Source: an uncultured Acidimicrobiaceae bacterium (GTDB lineage Bacteria > Actinomycetota > Acidimicrobiia > Acidimicrobiales > UBA8592). Taken from it: 14,471 nucleotides of DNA. A model generated the notes under the pieces. It ran no database searches and was not told the DNA's origin. It saw nothing but the letters and a program-made list of their open reading frames with translations. Position numbers and translations under genes: made by a program. Below are positions 1 through 7,500 of the stretch, piece by piece; position 1 is the stretch's first letter; every line of letters starts with the position of its first letter. The DNA lies in the NCBI GenBank assembly GCA_913031515.1, contig CAJWET010000028.1:1-14471 (forward strand). Direction: 5' to 3'.

Positions 1-477
1 GACCAAAGAGAATCGCTGCTGTCGGGAAGGGATCCTGAACGAGTCTCACAACTCCGAACGCTCCTTCGTTACAACGAAGATACGGCGGGTGGGATAATGA
101 ATCCTGAAGCGATAGTCCTAACCCCTGATGCGACCGTTGCAGAAGCCATCGCTCGCCTCAGAGACACTGACCTCCCCCCAGCAATTTCTGTCAGATTGTT
201 TATAACGGAAGCACCCACTCAAGCGCCAACTGGTCGGTACCTTGGGAGTGTTACGCTCCCCCGCTTACTTCAGGAGCCTCCCGCTCACAAAGTCGGTGAC
301 TGCATCAATAGAGAAGATCCAACCTTACAACCTTCCGCCAACGAAAACGAAGTAGCAAGCCTTCTAGCACGGTATGACCTTCTTGCGGTTGCCGTAGTTG
401 ACCCTCTTGAAAGACTCGTAGGAGTTATCACCGTCGACGATGTAATCATACGTTTAATCGAAAGGTTAACCCCATGA
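1..477 (+). CDS. MgtE N-terminal/CBS domain protein, 5' partial
   Basis: The reading frame is open from base 1, so the gene begins upstream of the window. The visible 158 residues start in the last helices of a MgtE_N domain. The family hallmark YNEDTAGGIM (visible residues 24-33) follows, then two CBS motifs (about 33-95 and 100-155). The Met at base 97 is the Met of that hallmark and is therefore internal. In MgtE Mg2+ channels this cytosolic part senses Mg2+. Here the protein stops right after the second CBS motif, with no transmembrane channel domain, so it is a stand-alone sensor or regulatory protein and not a transporter. Its stop overlaps the next start (ATGA), which indicates translational coupling to the DUF1003 protein. 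Domain identity is secure. A role in Mg2+ or ion homeostasis is inferred from the family, and the missing N-terminus may carry further domains such as a PRC barrel. Confidence 0.88.
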   Translation, partial: DQRESLLSGRDPERVSQLRTLLRYNEDTAGGIMNPEAIVLTPDATVAEAIARLRDTDLPPAISVRLFITEAPTQAPTGRYLGSVTLPRLLQEPPAHKVGDCINREDPTLQPSANENEVASLLARYDLLAVAVVDPLERLVGVITVDDVIIRLIERLTP

Positions 478-953
478 AGGTTCGTGACAATGCGTTAACC
501 ACACCGGGAAAAAGTAGCGGCTCTACCGCAAGTCAGGATAAAGATTTTGCCGGAATGTTGTCCGAGAGGATAGCTCTGGGGCTAGGCACAGGCAGATACC
601 TTGCTATACAAACACTCGTAGTTATTGCATGGATCACGGTCAATGCAGTTGCGGGTGCAAATGGGTTATGGGATGAATACCCATTTATTCTTCTGAACTT
701 ACTCTTCAGTATCCAAGCAGCGTATGCAGCTCCACTAATTCTTTTGGCGCAAACTCGTCAAGAAGCACGGGACCGGGCACTAGCCGAAAGAGACCGCGAG
801 GTTAACGATAGGATTCTCTCAGATAGTGGCTTCCTGACTCGTGAATTGGCTGCCATTCATTTAAAACTTGAGAACATCGCTACAACAACGGATGTTGAGA
901 ATCTAGTCAGAGACTTACAAAACCTAGCCGTAGAAGACGACCAGAATACCTAA
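474..953 (+). CDS. DUF1003 family small membrane protein
   Basis: This 159-residue protein matches the DUF1003 pattern. It has a short polar N-terminus and two hydrophobic segments (about 41-62 and 70-93). The conserved WDEYPFILLNLLFS and AAPLIL stretches come next, then the polar LAQTRQEARDR segment and a charged, probably helical tail (about 95-150). The function of the family is not established. In actinobacteria it is commonly encoded beside MgtE-N/CBS proteins, as here, where ATG and TGA overlap by 4 bp. I infer that the cytosolic CBS protein and this two-span membrane protein act together, perhaps in sensing or handling divalent cations. No Shine-Dalgarno sequence is evident, which fits translation by re-initiation after the upstream gene. 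Confidence 0.88.
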   Translation: MKVRDNALTTPGKSSGSTASQDKDFAGMLSERIALGLGTGRYLAIQTLVVIAWITVNAVAGANGLWDEYPFILLNLLFSIQAAYAAPLILLAQTRQEARDRALAERDREVNDRILSDSGFLTRELAAIHLKLENIATTTDVENLVRDLQNLAVEDDQNT

Positions 954-981
954 ACGCAAAATTTTTATCATCTGAGAAACA

Positions 982-987
982 TATAAT
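982..987 (+). promoter_or_regulatory. Candidate -10 box for the amidohydrolase gene
   Basis: A perfect TATAAT lies about 50 bases before the amidohydrolase ATG, in an AT-rich gap of 84 bases. No good -35 hexamer is visible at 16-18 bases upstream. The gap also marks the break between the MgtE-N/DUF1003 pair and the next gene. AT-rich sequence can produce this match by chance. Confidence 0.3.
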
Positions 988-1037
988 TTCGCACTTTATT
1001 ATTTCTTCGATAGCCTGATTTTAGAACAGGAGGCCAT

Positions 1038-2252
1038 ATGGCTGAAATCCCACGGATCATCTCCGTTGATGACCATGTTGTAGAACCGCCAAACTTATGG
1101 GCTGATCGCCTCCCAAAAAAATATATAGATACCGGACCCCGAGTCGAAAGAGATTCAGCGATTTTCAATTTTGAAGGGGGTGTATTCTCATATGAAAAAG
1201 GCGTCAAAGGCGGCGCAGAATGCGACTGGTGGCTCTACGACGACCTCGTTTACCCTTTCCCAAAACTTTCCGCTGCTGTTGGGTTTGAAGACCTTGATGT
1301 AACTCCTGTGACTTTCGATCAGATTAGGCCTGGGTGCTGGAAACAAAAAGAACGCCTAGAAGATATGGACGCTAACCATGTTGAGGTATCTGTTTGCTTT
1401 CCAAATGTCCTCCCACGTTTCTGCGGACAATCCTTTCTAGAACGAGAAGACAAAGATCTAGCTTTACTCTGCGTAAAAGCCTATAACGATTGGATGATCG
1501 ATGAATGGTGCGGAGGAGAAGGAAGAGGAAGATTAATCCCAATGACCCTTGTCCCGCTATGGGATCCCATCCTTGCTGCAGAAGAGATTCGGCGATGCGC
1601 CGACAAAGGAAGCCACGCTATCGCATTCACCGAGAATCCATATCCATTGGGCCTCCCCTCTATCCATTCACCAGACAGACATTGGGACCCCGTATTCCAA
1701 GCCTGTCAAGAAACAGAGACCATACTGAATATGCATATAGGCTCAAGTTCAAAAATGCCTGCGACTTCTCCGGATGCACCGTTTGCTGTCAGTTCGACGA
1801 TTACTTTCTCGAATGCAATGGGATCCTTTTGTGACTACATCCTTTCAGGTGTTTTCGAACGTTTCCCCCAGCTCACAATTGCCTACGCTGAGGGGCAGGT
1901 CGGTTGGATGCCATATGTTATCGAACGCATGGACAAGCTATGGGAAGAACGGTCAAATAGCGCTGATTTTGGTGTACAGCTTCTGAATCCTCCATCAACA
2001 TATATACAAGACCATATCTATGGATGTATTTTTGATGACCAAGTTGGGCTTCAGAATCGGGATCTGATAGGCATGGACCAGATCTGTTTCGAAGTTGATT
2101 ATCCCCATGCAGACTCAACTTTCCCAAACACGAAAAAAGTCGCAACTCAAATCACTGAAGCTGCAGGACTTAACGATGAAGAAACATACAAGTTGATGCG
2201 TGGCAATGCCATCAAAGGGTGGGGCCTGCACAGATTCGGTATAACCAAATAG
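1038..2252 (+). CDS. Amidohydrolase-2 family metal-dependent hydrolase/decarboxylase
   Basis: This 404-residue TIM-barrel protein belongs to the amidohydrolase_2 group related to ACMSD-type decarboxylases. The N-terminal metal motif is VDDHVVEPP (D11, H13, E16), the D-x-H-x-x-E-P variant common in actinobacterial members. Other landmarks are NMHIGSS (His233), the AEGQVGWMPYVIERMD stretch (about 284-299) and the C-terminal EVDYPHADSTFP (Asp354), which supplies the conserved acidic metal or catalytic residue. The start is well supported by AGGAGG at 1028-1033, four bases before ATG. No signal peptide is seen, so it should be cytoplasmic. Family members hydrolyse or decarboxylate varied carboxylate and ring substrates, and the substrate here cannot be read from sequence. 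It precedes an SGNH hydrolase by 30 bases and may share its transcript. Confidence 0.88.
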   Translation: MAEIPRIISVDDHVVEPPNLWADRLPKKYIDTGPRVERDSAIFNFEGGVFSYEKGVKGGAECDWWLYDDLVYPFPKLSAAVGFEDLDVTPVTFDQIRPGCWKQKERLEDMDANHVEVSVCFPNVLPRFCGQSFLEREDKDLALLCVKAYNDWMIDEWCGGEGRGRLIPMTLVPLWDPILAAEEIRRCADKGSHAIAFTENPYPLGLPSIHSPDRHWDPVFQACQETETILNMHIGSSSKMPATSPDAPFAVSSTITFSNAMGSFCDYILSGVFERFPQLTIAYAEGQVGWMPYVIERMDKLWEERSNSADFGVQLLNPPSTYIQDHIYGCIFDDQVGLQNRDLIGMDQICFEVDYPHADSTFPNTKKVATQITEAAGLNDEETYKLMRGNAIKGWGLHRFGITK

Positions 2253-2282
2253 CAAATACTTGCATATTGCCATTTACACAGA

Positions 2283-3014
2283 ATGATAATTACACCACTT
2301 CGAAGAAAAACACGAGCTATAAGTTTGTCCTCGGTAGGGGGAGTGCTTTCTGACGGTATCGCCGCGATTAATTCGACTGTCGAACCCCGCGCACAGTTTT
2401 GGGATAAATGGAACAACCAGACCCTGACTAAAGAAGGGCCCCTATGGGTCGCACTGGGAGACTCCGTTACGCAGGGAATTGGGTCTTCAACCCCTGCTAC
2501 GAGCTACGTCTCAATCATTCTTCGCAGATTAACGCAGCGAAGCGGCTTGCAATGGAGAGTGATAAATTTGTCAATGAGCGGAGGACGATTCGCTGATGTA
2601 ACGAATCACCAATTACCGACGATGAGAGATAATGAGCTTAAACCTGATCTGGTGACTTCAATCATTGGAAGTAACGACGTAATGTGGAGACGGCATTCAG
2701 GAAAGATCCACAGAGACGCTCAAGAAATGCTAAACGACCTTCCGGCCGAGTCTTTCTTAAGTAAAGTATCGCGATCGAAGAAAAAGGGGCGACGCACAGT
2801 AATCAACGACGCCTTTGCCGAAGCAGCCAAGAATAGCCATATCAAACTATTTAATGCGTGGAATTGGCCATCGGGGGAAGGAATGTGGGCTGAGGATCGT
2901 TTCCACCCTAATGACCATGCCTACAGGCTCATTGCAAACAACCTTTGGCTTGCTTTACTTGAAAACGACAACTTCAGATTAAAATGGTTCGCTAACAATC
3001 AGAACTATAGGTAG
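2283..3014 (+). CDS. SGNH/GDSL-type hydrolase
   Basis: This 243-residue protein has the four SGNH blocks in order: GDSVTQG with nucleophile Ser61 (block I), Gly100/101 in LSMSGGR (block II), GSNDV with Asn131 (block III) and D-x-x-H as Asp205/His208 in EDRFHPND (block V). The family cleaves ester bonds in lipids, acylated sugars or other small molecules. No signal peptide or lipobox is visible, so action is probably cytoplasmic. The segment between blocks III and V carries a basic run (about 161-171) in place of the usual longer insertion. The start is uncertain because no Shine-Dalgarno sequence precedes the ATG, and an in-frame GTG at 2343 directly follows a G-rich run. All catalytic blocks lie downstream of either start. 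The gene converges on arfB with only seven bases between them. Confidence 0.82.
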   Translation: MIITPLRRKTRAISLSSVGGVLSDGIAAINSTVEPRAQFWDKWNNQTLTKEGPLWVALGDSVTQGIGSSTPATSYVSIILRRLTQRSGLQWRVINLSMSGGRFADVTNHQLPTMRDNELKPDLVTSIIGSNDVMWRRHSGKIHRDAQEMLNDLPAESFLSKVSRSKKKGRRTVINDAFAEAAKNSHIKLFNAWNWPSGEGMWAEDRFHPNDHAYRLIANNLWLALLENDNFRLKWFANNQNYR

Positions 3015-3021
3015 ATTCACT

Positions 3022-3432
3022 TTAATTTTCATCGGCCCGCGGTGGTTGCCGTAACTGTTTAAGGTGCCCACGGCGTTTCTTCGAACTGAGACGACGGGCC
3101 TTTGCTGACCGACTCGGCCTAGTCGCTACACGCTTCTTGGGAGAACGCAACGAAGAAGCAACTCTGGCTTGAAGGCGGCCCTTAGCGATTTCTCTGTTTC
3201 TTGTCTGGGACCGCGTCTCATCCACAACAACACGAATGACGGTACCAAATTTTTGAATTACCTTTTCTTGTTCCGTTTTGTCAAGAATCTTTGATTCGGT
3301 CACAACCCAAATTAATTCAACCCGCGTATTTGACCTATTCGCATGCTGGCCGCCTGGACCTCCTGATGGAGTGAACCGCGCTTTCAATTCAGATTCAGGG
3401 ATAATCAATTTGTTAGGACCATTAGTACCCAC
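3022..3432 (-). CDS. arfB: Alternative ribosome-rescue factor ArfB (peptidyl-tRNA hydrolase)
   Basis: This 136-residue protein has a release-factor domain with the GGQ motif (residues 27-29 in SGGPGGQHANRSNTRVEL). A C-terminal basic tail follows (ARRLSSKKRRGHLKQLR), the segment that in ArfB/YaeJ enters the empty mRNA channel of a stalled ribosome. Length and layout match ArfB (about 140 residues) and exclude full release factors, which carry an additional codon-recognition domain. It hydrolyses peptidyl-tRNA on non-stop ribosomes. The start is taken as GTG at 3432-3430. A GAGG lies too close to it to be a normal ribosome binding site, whereas a TACTCT -10-like hexamer six bases upstream fits a leaderless message. 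It is divergent from surE. Confidence 0.92.
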   Translation of the reverse strand: MGTNGPNKLIIPESELKARFTPSGGPGGQHANRSNTRVELIWVVTESKILDKTEQEKVIQKFGTVIRVVVDETRSQTRNREIAKGRLQARVASSLRSPKKRVATRPSRSAKARRLSSKKRRGHLKQLRQPPRADEN

Positions 3433-3438
3433 ACCTCA

Positions 3439-3444
3439 AGAGTA
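3439..3444 (-). promoter_or_regulatory. Candidate -10 box, leaderless arfB promoter
   Basis: On the minus strand the hexamer reads TACTCT (the TANNNT form) and ends six bases before the GTG start of arfB. That places a transcription start at or next to the start codon. No -35 match is seen at normal spacing, so this is tentative. Confidence 0.25.
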
Positions 3445-3558
3445 TGTTGTAGTCGGGATATATGCTGCAATTAAAGAAATATCAAAATCAGTTTCCGGCT
3501 CTTAACGCACTATTTCCCCTATATTTACTTCGGGTCTTCATCATCGCTGCCTGAGAGC

Positions 3559-3564
3559 GATAAT
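3559..3564 (+). promoter_or_regulatory. Candidate -10 box, leaderless surE promoter
   Basis: GATAAT (five of six matches to TATAAT) ends eight bases before the surE ATG. The intervening bases contain no Shine-Dalgarno sequence. The spacing would put transcription initiation at or near the A of the start codon. Only a weak TTCATC is present at the -35 position. Confidence 0.32.
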
Positions 3565-3572
3565 GTCTCCCT

Positions 3573-4400
3573 ATGCGAATTCTCGTAACAAATGATGACG
3601 GCATCGATTCCACCGGCCTACACATCCTTGCTCGCTCTTTGACCTCCTTTGGGGAAGTTATTGTTGGAGCTCCAGACTCTGAGTATTCAGGGGCATCTTC
3701 TAGCTTCGGACCTCTGCATCTAATACGACCAGAAATGCAGATGGCGCACATAGAAGGAATCGATCAGTCATGGGCTGTAACTGGCCCGCCTGCTCTTTGT
3801 GTGATGTTTGCAAGACTCGGGGCGTTTGGACCGCCCTTCGATCTTGTAGTGTCGGGGATAAACCCCGGCGCAAACGTAGGAAGATCTGTATACCATTCGG
3901 GGACTATAGGAGCAGCTTTGACAGCCCGTAATGGAGGAATCACTGGAGTAGCAGTGAGTCAAGCGGTCGATGAAGGAGGCTACCTAGGACAAGGGCTTGA
4001 AGTAATGCTCAAGAACCAGAAATGGCATACAGCAGCTGAAGTAGCGGCGCTTGCTGTCTCTCGCCTTATCTCCGATCCGCTACCGGAGCCAAGAGTACTG
4101 AATATAAACGTTCCGAATTTGGAAATGGAAGAGATCAAGGGGTGGGTTGACACAGAAGTAGGGACTGACCTTATCCGGTCCATGTCCGGAATCTCTGTAG
4201 AACCTAAGTTGGGCCATGAAGGCGCCTACCACCTTAAGATGAGCTGGGGGGATAGGCTCCCAGACCCACCAGTCGGAACCGACGTAGGAGCGGTGTCTAG
4301 GGGTTATGTCTCACTCTCGTGGTTAAGCAAACTCCATAGAGAACAGCCCCCCTTAGAGAGCTCGATCGAAGAGACGTTTGACGAAATATTTCCATCATGA
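3573..4400 (+). CDS. surE: 5'/3'-nucleotidase SurE
   Basis: This 275-residue SurE protein carries the family's metal and active-site signatures: MRILVTNDDGIDS at the N-terminus (Asp8, Asp9), the Ser39-Gly40 metal-binding position in EYSGASSS, SGINPGANVG (Asn97) and YHSGTIGAALTA (107-118). SurE removes phosphate from nucleoside 5'- and 3'-monophosphates and can act on short polyphosphate. It is cytoplasmic, and is a stationary-phase survival factor in other bacteria. The length is slightly above the usual 250-260 residues because of a longer C-terminal segment. The ATG gives the canonical N-terminus exactly. No ribosome binding site precedes it, only a -10-like GATAAT. It is divergent from arfB and followed by an 88-base gap. 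Confidence 0.95.
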   Translation: MRILVTNDDGIDSTGLHILARSLTSFGEVIVGAPDSEYSGASSSFGPLHLIRPEMQMAHIEGIDQSWAVTGPPALCVMFARLGAFGPPFDLVVSGINPGANVGRSVYHSGTIGAALTARNGGITGVAVSQAVDEGGYLGQGLEVMLKNQKWHTAAEVAALAVSRLISDPLPEPRVLNINVPNLEMEEIKGWVDTEVGTDLIRSMSGISVEPKLGHEGAYHLKMSWGDRLPDPPVGTDVGAVSRGYVSLSWLSKLHREQPPLESSIEETFDEIFPS

Positions 4401-4488
4401 TCTTTCCTAAGGACTAAAAGCCTGAAATATAGACCCTCTCCGTATGGAGTGCTAATTTCACTTCACTAGAGAAAATAGAAGGAAAAGT

Positions 4489-4935
4489 ATGAATATCGCA
4501 GTTATGTACCAGTCTCTTCGGGGAGGAACAAGACGAGCGGCTAATGAAATAGCAAAGAGTTTTCAAGCCTTAGGAGCGGCCGTCGGGACATACCCAGTTA
4601 CAAATATTGATGCACAATTTGTTTTGAATGCAGATTTGTTGGTTATTGGGACATGGACTGATGGCCTTTTTGGACTCGGGGCGAAGCCGGCTCAAATAGG
4701 GAAGTTGAACACCCTTCCAGATATTTCCCAGAAGAAAACATCGATATTTGTAACGTATGAAATCAGTCCTTCAAAATCGCTACAGCAATTTGAAGAATGG
4801 GCTATCGATCGAGGAGTTAACCTAGTCCATCAACAGAGCTTTAAGGTCCGAGGCCCGTTCCGAAAAGACATCTCGGAAGAGATCGAAGACTTCACCAGAA
4901 AATCAATTGAGGCGATCACGTCCACGAATGCTTGA
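4489..4935 (+). CDS. Flavodoxin-fold protein
   Basis: This 148-residue protein has a flavodoxin-like alpha/beta layout. An N-terminal strand (MNIAVMYQS) leads into a phosphate-binding-type loop (SLRGGTRRAA, residues 9-18) where FMN phosphate would sit. A second strand with the aromatic loop LLVIGTWTDGLFG (about 50-62) could flank the isoalloxazine ring, and a third strand is IFVTYE (about 86-91). A likely ribosome binding site AGAAGGA lies at 4477-4483, five bases before ATG. It may be an FMN electron carrier or an NADPH-dependent reductase-like protein, and no partner reductase is encoded here. It is the first gene of a same-strand run ending at 11591, but a 68-base gap with a possible promoter follows, so membership in the sulfatase unit is unproven. 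Confidence 0.78.
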   Translation: MNIAVMYQSLRGGTRRAANEIAKSFQALGAAVGTYPVTNIDAQFVLNADLLVIGTWTDGLFGLGAKPAQIGKLNTLPDISQKKTSIFVTYEISPSKSLQQFEEWAIDRGVNLVHQQSFKVRGPFRKDISEEIEDFTRKSIEAITSTNA

Positions 4936-4968
4936 TTGAGTTCAAAGAGGAATAAATCTTAAAGTAAC

Positions 4969-4997
4969 GTGACGAGAAGCAAAGCCCCTTCTAGTCT
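4969..4997 (+). promoter_or_regulatory. Candidate promoter, leaderless TIM-barrel gene
   Basis: GTGACG (4969-4974) and TAGTCT (4992-4997) are separated by 17 bases. The second hexamer ends six bases before the ATG at 5004. No Shine-Dalgarno sequence lies before that ATG. The -35 matches TTGACA at four of six positions and the -10 matches only the TANNNT frame, so the call is tentative. Confidence 0.3.
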
Positions 4998-5003
4998 CAA
5001 TTT

Positions 5004-5858
5004 ATGGAGAATCCTACAAAGAAAGCTAGGGATCTAGGGCCGAATGACTTCATCTGGGATTACTTCTCAAGAAGCCCTGATGATTCTATGGCTGACAGAG
5101 TCTATGCGGCTAGCAAAACAGGCTATGACGCAATAGGAATATATCTCGGGGCATGGGCATCCATGCAGAAAAATCCTAATGAACTTGAGAAGTTTGACCA
5201 AGCACTCAATGAAACCGGTATCCCTGTTGCCAATATCGAGACACTTCGAGGTTGGGCTTCGCCGAATAGACCAGACTCAAATTGCCTCAATATGGAAGCA
5301 GCTGTGTGGAGTATCGCTGACAAGTACCAGTCTCGCTATGTTCAAGTGATCGGTGATTACTCTGGCACTATAGAAGAGGCTGCTGAAGGGTTTGGCAGCC
5401 TGTGCGATAGGGCTGGGGAACATGGACTTCTTGTAGGACTGGAAGCTGTGCCGGAAATGACAAATATCGACACACTTGGTTTAGCTTACGAAATTGTCGA
5501 TCGAGCAAACCGAATTAACGGAGGGCTATGTTTCGATAGTTGGCACCTCCCCCGCTCAACCAACAATGTGGACGACCTACTTGAAATCCCCGGCGAACGA
5601 ATCCTCTCAACCCAATGGAATGATGGATCCCTTAAAAAAGTTTTCGATGATTACTATACAGATACGTTGAGTACACGAGTCCCACCTGGTGAGGGCGAAT
5701 TCTCTTTGATTGAAATGATTTCAGCTATTCGGTCAAGTGGTTCATTAGCACCAATAGGACTCGAAGTCCCTTCTGAAGAACTCTGGCAATCACCAATCAC
5801 AGACGCTGCTGCAGCGAGTATCAACGGGATGAAATCACTTCTAAGAACACCCCAATAA
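5004..5858 (+). CDS. Sugar phosphate isomerase/epimerase-like TIM-barrel protein
   Basis: This 284-residue protein is of the xylose-isomerase-like/AP-endonuclease-2 TIM-barrel type. The expected metal and catalytic residues sit at the ends of successive strands: Glu147 in LEAVP, Asp178 and His181 in CFDSWHL, the QWNDG motif (204-208), R-x-P-P-G-E-G-E (225-232) and Glu254 in GLEVPSE. Families with this pattern isomerise or epimerise sugars and sugar acids, or dehydrate polyols such as inosose. The exact substrate is not readable. No signal peptide is present, so it should be cytoplasmic. The ATG lacks a ribosome binding site, and a promoter-like pair ends just upstream, so transcription may begin here. 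It precedes the acyl-CoA synthetase by 73 bases and may process the carbon skeleton released by the downstream sulfatase genes. That link is inference. Confidence 0.82.
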   Translation: MENPTKKARDLGPNDFIWDYFSRSPDDSMADRVYAASKTGYDAIGIYLGAWASMQKNPNELEKFDQALNETGIPVANIETLRGWASPNRPDSNCLNMEAAVWSIADKYQSRYVQVIGDYSGTIEEAAEGFGSLCDRAGEHGLLVGLEAVPEMTNIDTLGLAYEIVDRANRINGGLCFDSWHLPRSTNNVDDLLEIPGERILSTQWNDGSLKKVFDDYYTDTLSTRVPPGEGEFSLIEMISAIRSSGSLAPIGLEVPSEELWQSPITDAAAASINGMKSLLRTPQ

Positions 5859-5921
5859 CCGATCCCTCTTCCATTAGCACTGTCGAGATTAGAAGGATAC
5901 TGTCTTAACTATAGGATTGTT

Positions 5922-5926
5922 GGAGG
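5922..5926 (+). promoter_or_regulatory. Ribosome binding site fixing the acyl-CoA synthetase start
   Basis: GGAGG sits five bases before ATG 5932. It supports that ATG over an in-frame TTG at 5917, which lies upstream of this site and has no ribosome binding site of its own. Confidence 0.75.
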
Positions 5927-5931
5927 GGAAG

Positions 5932-7500
5932 ATGCCCAAACTATTGAATGAGATAGTCGCCAAACATGGTGAGGAAATAGCCGTAGCTGATGAGTTCGGG
6001 AGGACAACCTGGTCAGAGCTGGATCTACGGACACGACGTTTAATTAACGCACTGAGAGAGGCATCCATCGGCCCAGGCGACACAATAGCGATGATGATGG
6101 GAAACCGACGAGAATGTTTTGAAATATTTCAAGCTGCCGCTCACCTCGGGGTGACATACGTTCCAGTGAACTGGCATTGGGTTGCCGATGAGTTAGCATA
6201 CGTGCTCGATGACGCAGATGCTAAAGCTCTTCTGGTAGGCCACAGATTCATTGACATAGCTGAAGAGGCCTTAAAGGATAAGCGATCTGAGAATATCCAA
6301 CTTTCACTAACCGTGGGGGACCCTTCAACGAGCCAAGTAAGTGATTACGAGGAGTTCCTAGCTAGCGCCGCGACTTTAGACCTCCCTGACGACCAACAAG
6401 TGCTAGGCGGGCCTATGTTCTATACATCTGGGACGACGGGTCGGCCTAAAGGGGTCAGAGGAGCATTATCTGGAGGAGAAGATGTACCGACTGAAGTGAT
6501 GCAACTAATCGGGGCGAGTATGGGAAACTACGTTCCACAGGGGGGGCGCTCTCTGCTAGTGGGGCCCGTTTATCACTCAGCACAATGGGCTTTCACCTTC
6601 ATGCCAATGATTTATGGATCTTCCGTCATTATGCGCCACAAATTTGATGCATCGGAAACGGTCCAGCTGATTGATGAAGAACGGATCACGAACATCCACC
6701 TAGTCCCCACCCAATTCAAAAGAATGCTAGACATTGAATCCAGTATCAAAGAAAGCTTCACTGGTGAAACGCTGCAAGCCGTATGGCATGGAGCAGCTCC
6801 ATGCCCTCCGCCGTGGAAAAAAGCAATGTTGGATTGGTTCGGGCCAAAAGTCCATGAGTACTACGGATCAACGGAAGGAGCCTTTATTTCCAATATTCTC
6901 GCAGAGGACTGGACTAGAAAAGGAGGATCGGTAGGGAAACCCGTTGAAACCATCGAAGTGATCATTATCGATGAGAACGGTGAGCGTATAGAACAGCCGA
7001 ACGAACCAGGCGTCCTCTACTTTAGAAATCTCATGGGTATGGGCTTCGAGTACCATAAAGCGCCTGAAAAGACTGCAGCCGCACACTTAGAGCCCGGCGT
7101 TTTCACAACTGGAGATATCGGGTATCTCGATGAAGAAGGCTACCTTTGGCTTTCTGACCGGAAAATCGACATGATTATCTCTGGAGGTGTGAATATCTAT
7201 CCAGCTGAAATTGAAGCAGTACTTGCTGAACATGTAGGAGTCGCTGACGTCTCAGTTATTGGTGTACCGAACGAAGAATACGGAGAGGAAGTAAAAGCCG
7301 TGGTCGAATGCTCAGATGGGTATGAAGGGAACACCGATTTTTCGAAAGAACTCCGACAGCTATGTACAGAAAAATTAGCTGGCTATAAACGACCGAAATC
7401 AATTGATTTCGTCGGAGAACTCCCAAGAACAGGTACGGGGAAAATTCTGAAACGGAAACTCCGCGAACCTTACTGGGAAGGGTTCGAACGAAGTATTTGA
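5932..7500 (+). CDS. AMP-dependent acyl-CoA synthetase/ligase
   Basis: This 522-residue member of the ANL (adenylate-forming) superfamily converts a carboxylate, ATP and CoA to an acyl-CoA. The P-loop TSGTTGRPKG (about 165-174), the adenylate-binding YYGSTEG (310-316), the TGDIGYLDEEGYLWLSDRKIDMI hinge region followed by SGGVNIYPAEIE, and the C-terminal RTGTGK with catalytic Lys504 are all intact. The length suits medium/long-chain or aromatic acid ligases. The substrate is unknown. Start codon: ATG 5932 with GGAGG five bases upstream. The last codon, TGA, directly abuts the GTG of the MBL sulfatase-like gene, so the two are almost certainly co-transcribed and translationally linked. The likely role is to activate an acid arising from desulfation of an organosulfate for beta-oxidation-type breakdown (inference from context). 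Confidence 0.92.
   Translation: MPKLLNEIVAKHGEEIAVADEFGRTTWSELDLRTRRLINALREASIGPGDTIAMMMGNRRECFEIFQAAAHLGVTYVPVNWHWVADELAYVLDDADAKALLVGHRFIDIAEEALKDKRSENIQLSLTVGDPSTSQVSDYEEFLASAATLDLPDDQQVLGGPMFYTSGTTGRPKGVRGALSGGEDVPTEVMQLIGASMGNYVPQGGRSLLVGPVYHSAQWAFTFMPMIYGSSVIMRHKFDASETVQLIDEERITNIHLVPTQFKRMLDIESSIKESFTGETLQAVWHGAAPCPPPWKKAMLDWFGPKVHEYYGSTEGAFISNILAEDWTRKGGSVGKPVETIEVIIIDENGERIEQPNEPGVLYFRNLMGMGFEYHKAPEKTAAAHLEPGVFTTGDIGYLDEEGYLWLSDRKIDMIISGGVNIYPAEIEAVLAEHVGVADVSVIGVPNEEYGEEVKAVVECSDGYEGNTDFSKELRQLCTEKLAGYKRPKSIDFVGELPRTGTGKILKRKLREPYWEGFERSI

Noticed and set aside
97..477. ATG at 97 as the start of a short CBS protein
   Set aside because: The frame is open upstream to base 1 and encodes the MgtE hallmark spanning this Met, so the ATG is internal.
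1505..1834. Out-of-frame plus-strand open frame of 109 codons inside the amidohydrolase
   Set aside because: It is an Arg/Pro/Cys-rich translation typical of a frame shadow, and the overlapping frame carries clear amidohydrolase motifs.
4975..4992. AGAAG/CTTCT small hairpin before the TIM-barrel gene
   Set aside because: The stem is only five base pairs with no T-run, so it is too weak to call a terminator or operator.
5917..5931. In-frame TTG start for the acyl-CoA synthetase
   Set aside because: ATG 5932 has GGAGG at ideal spacing, and that ribosome binding site lies downstream of the TTG.
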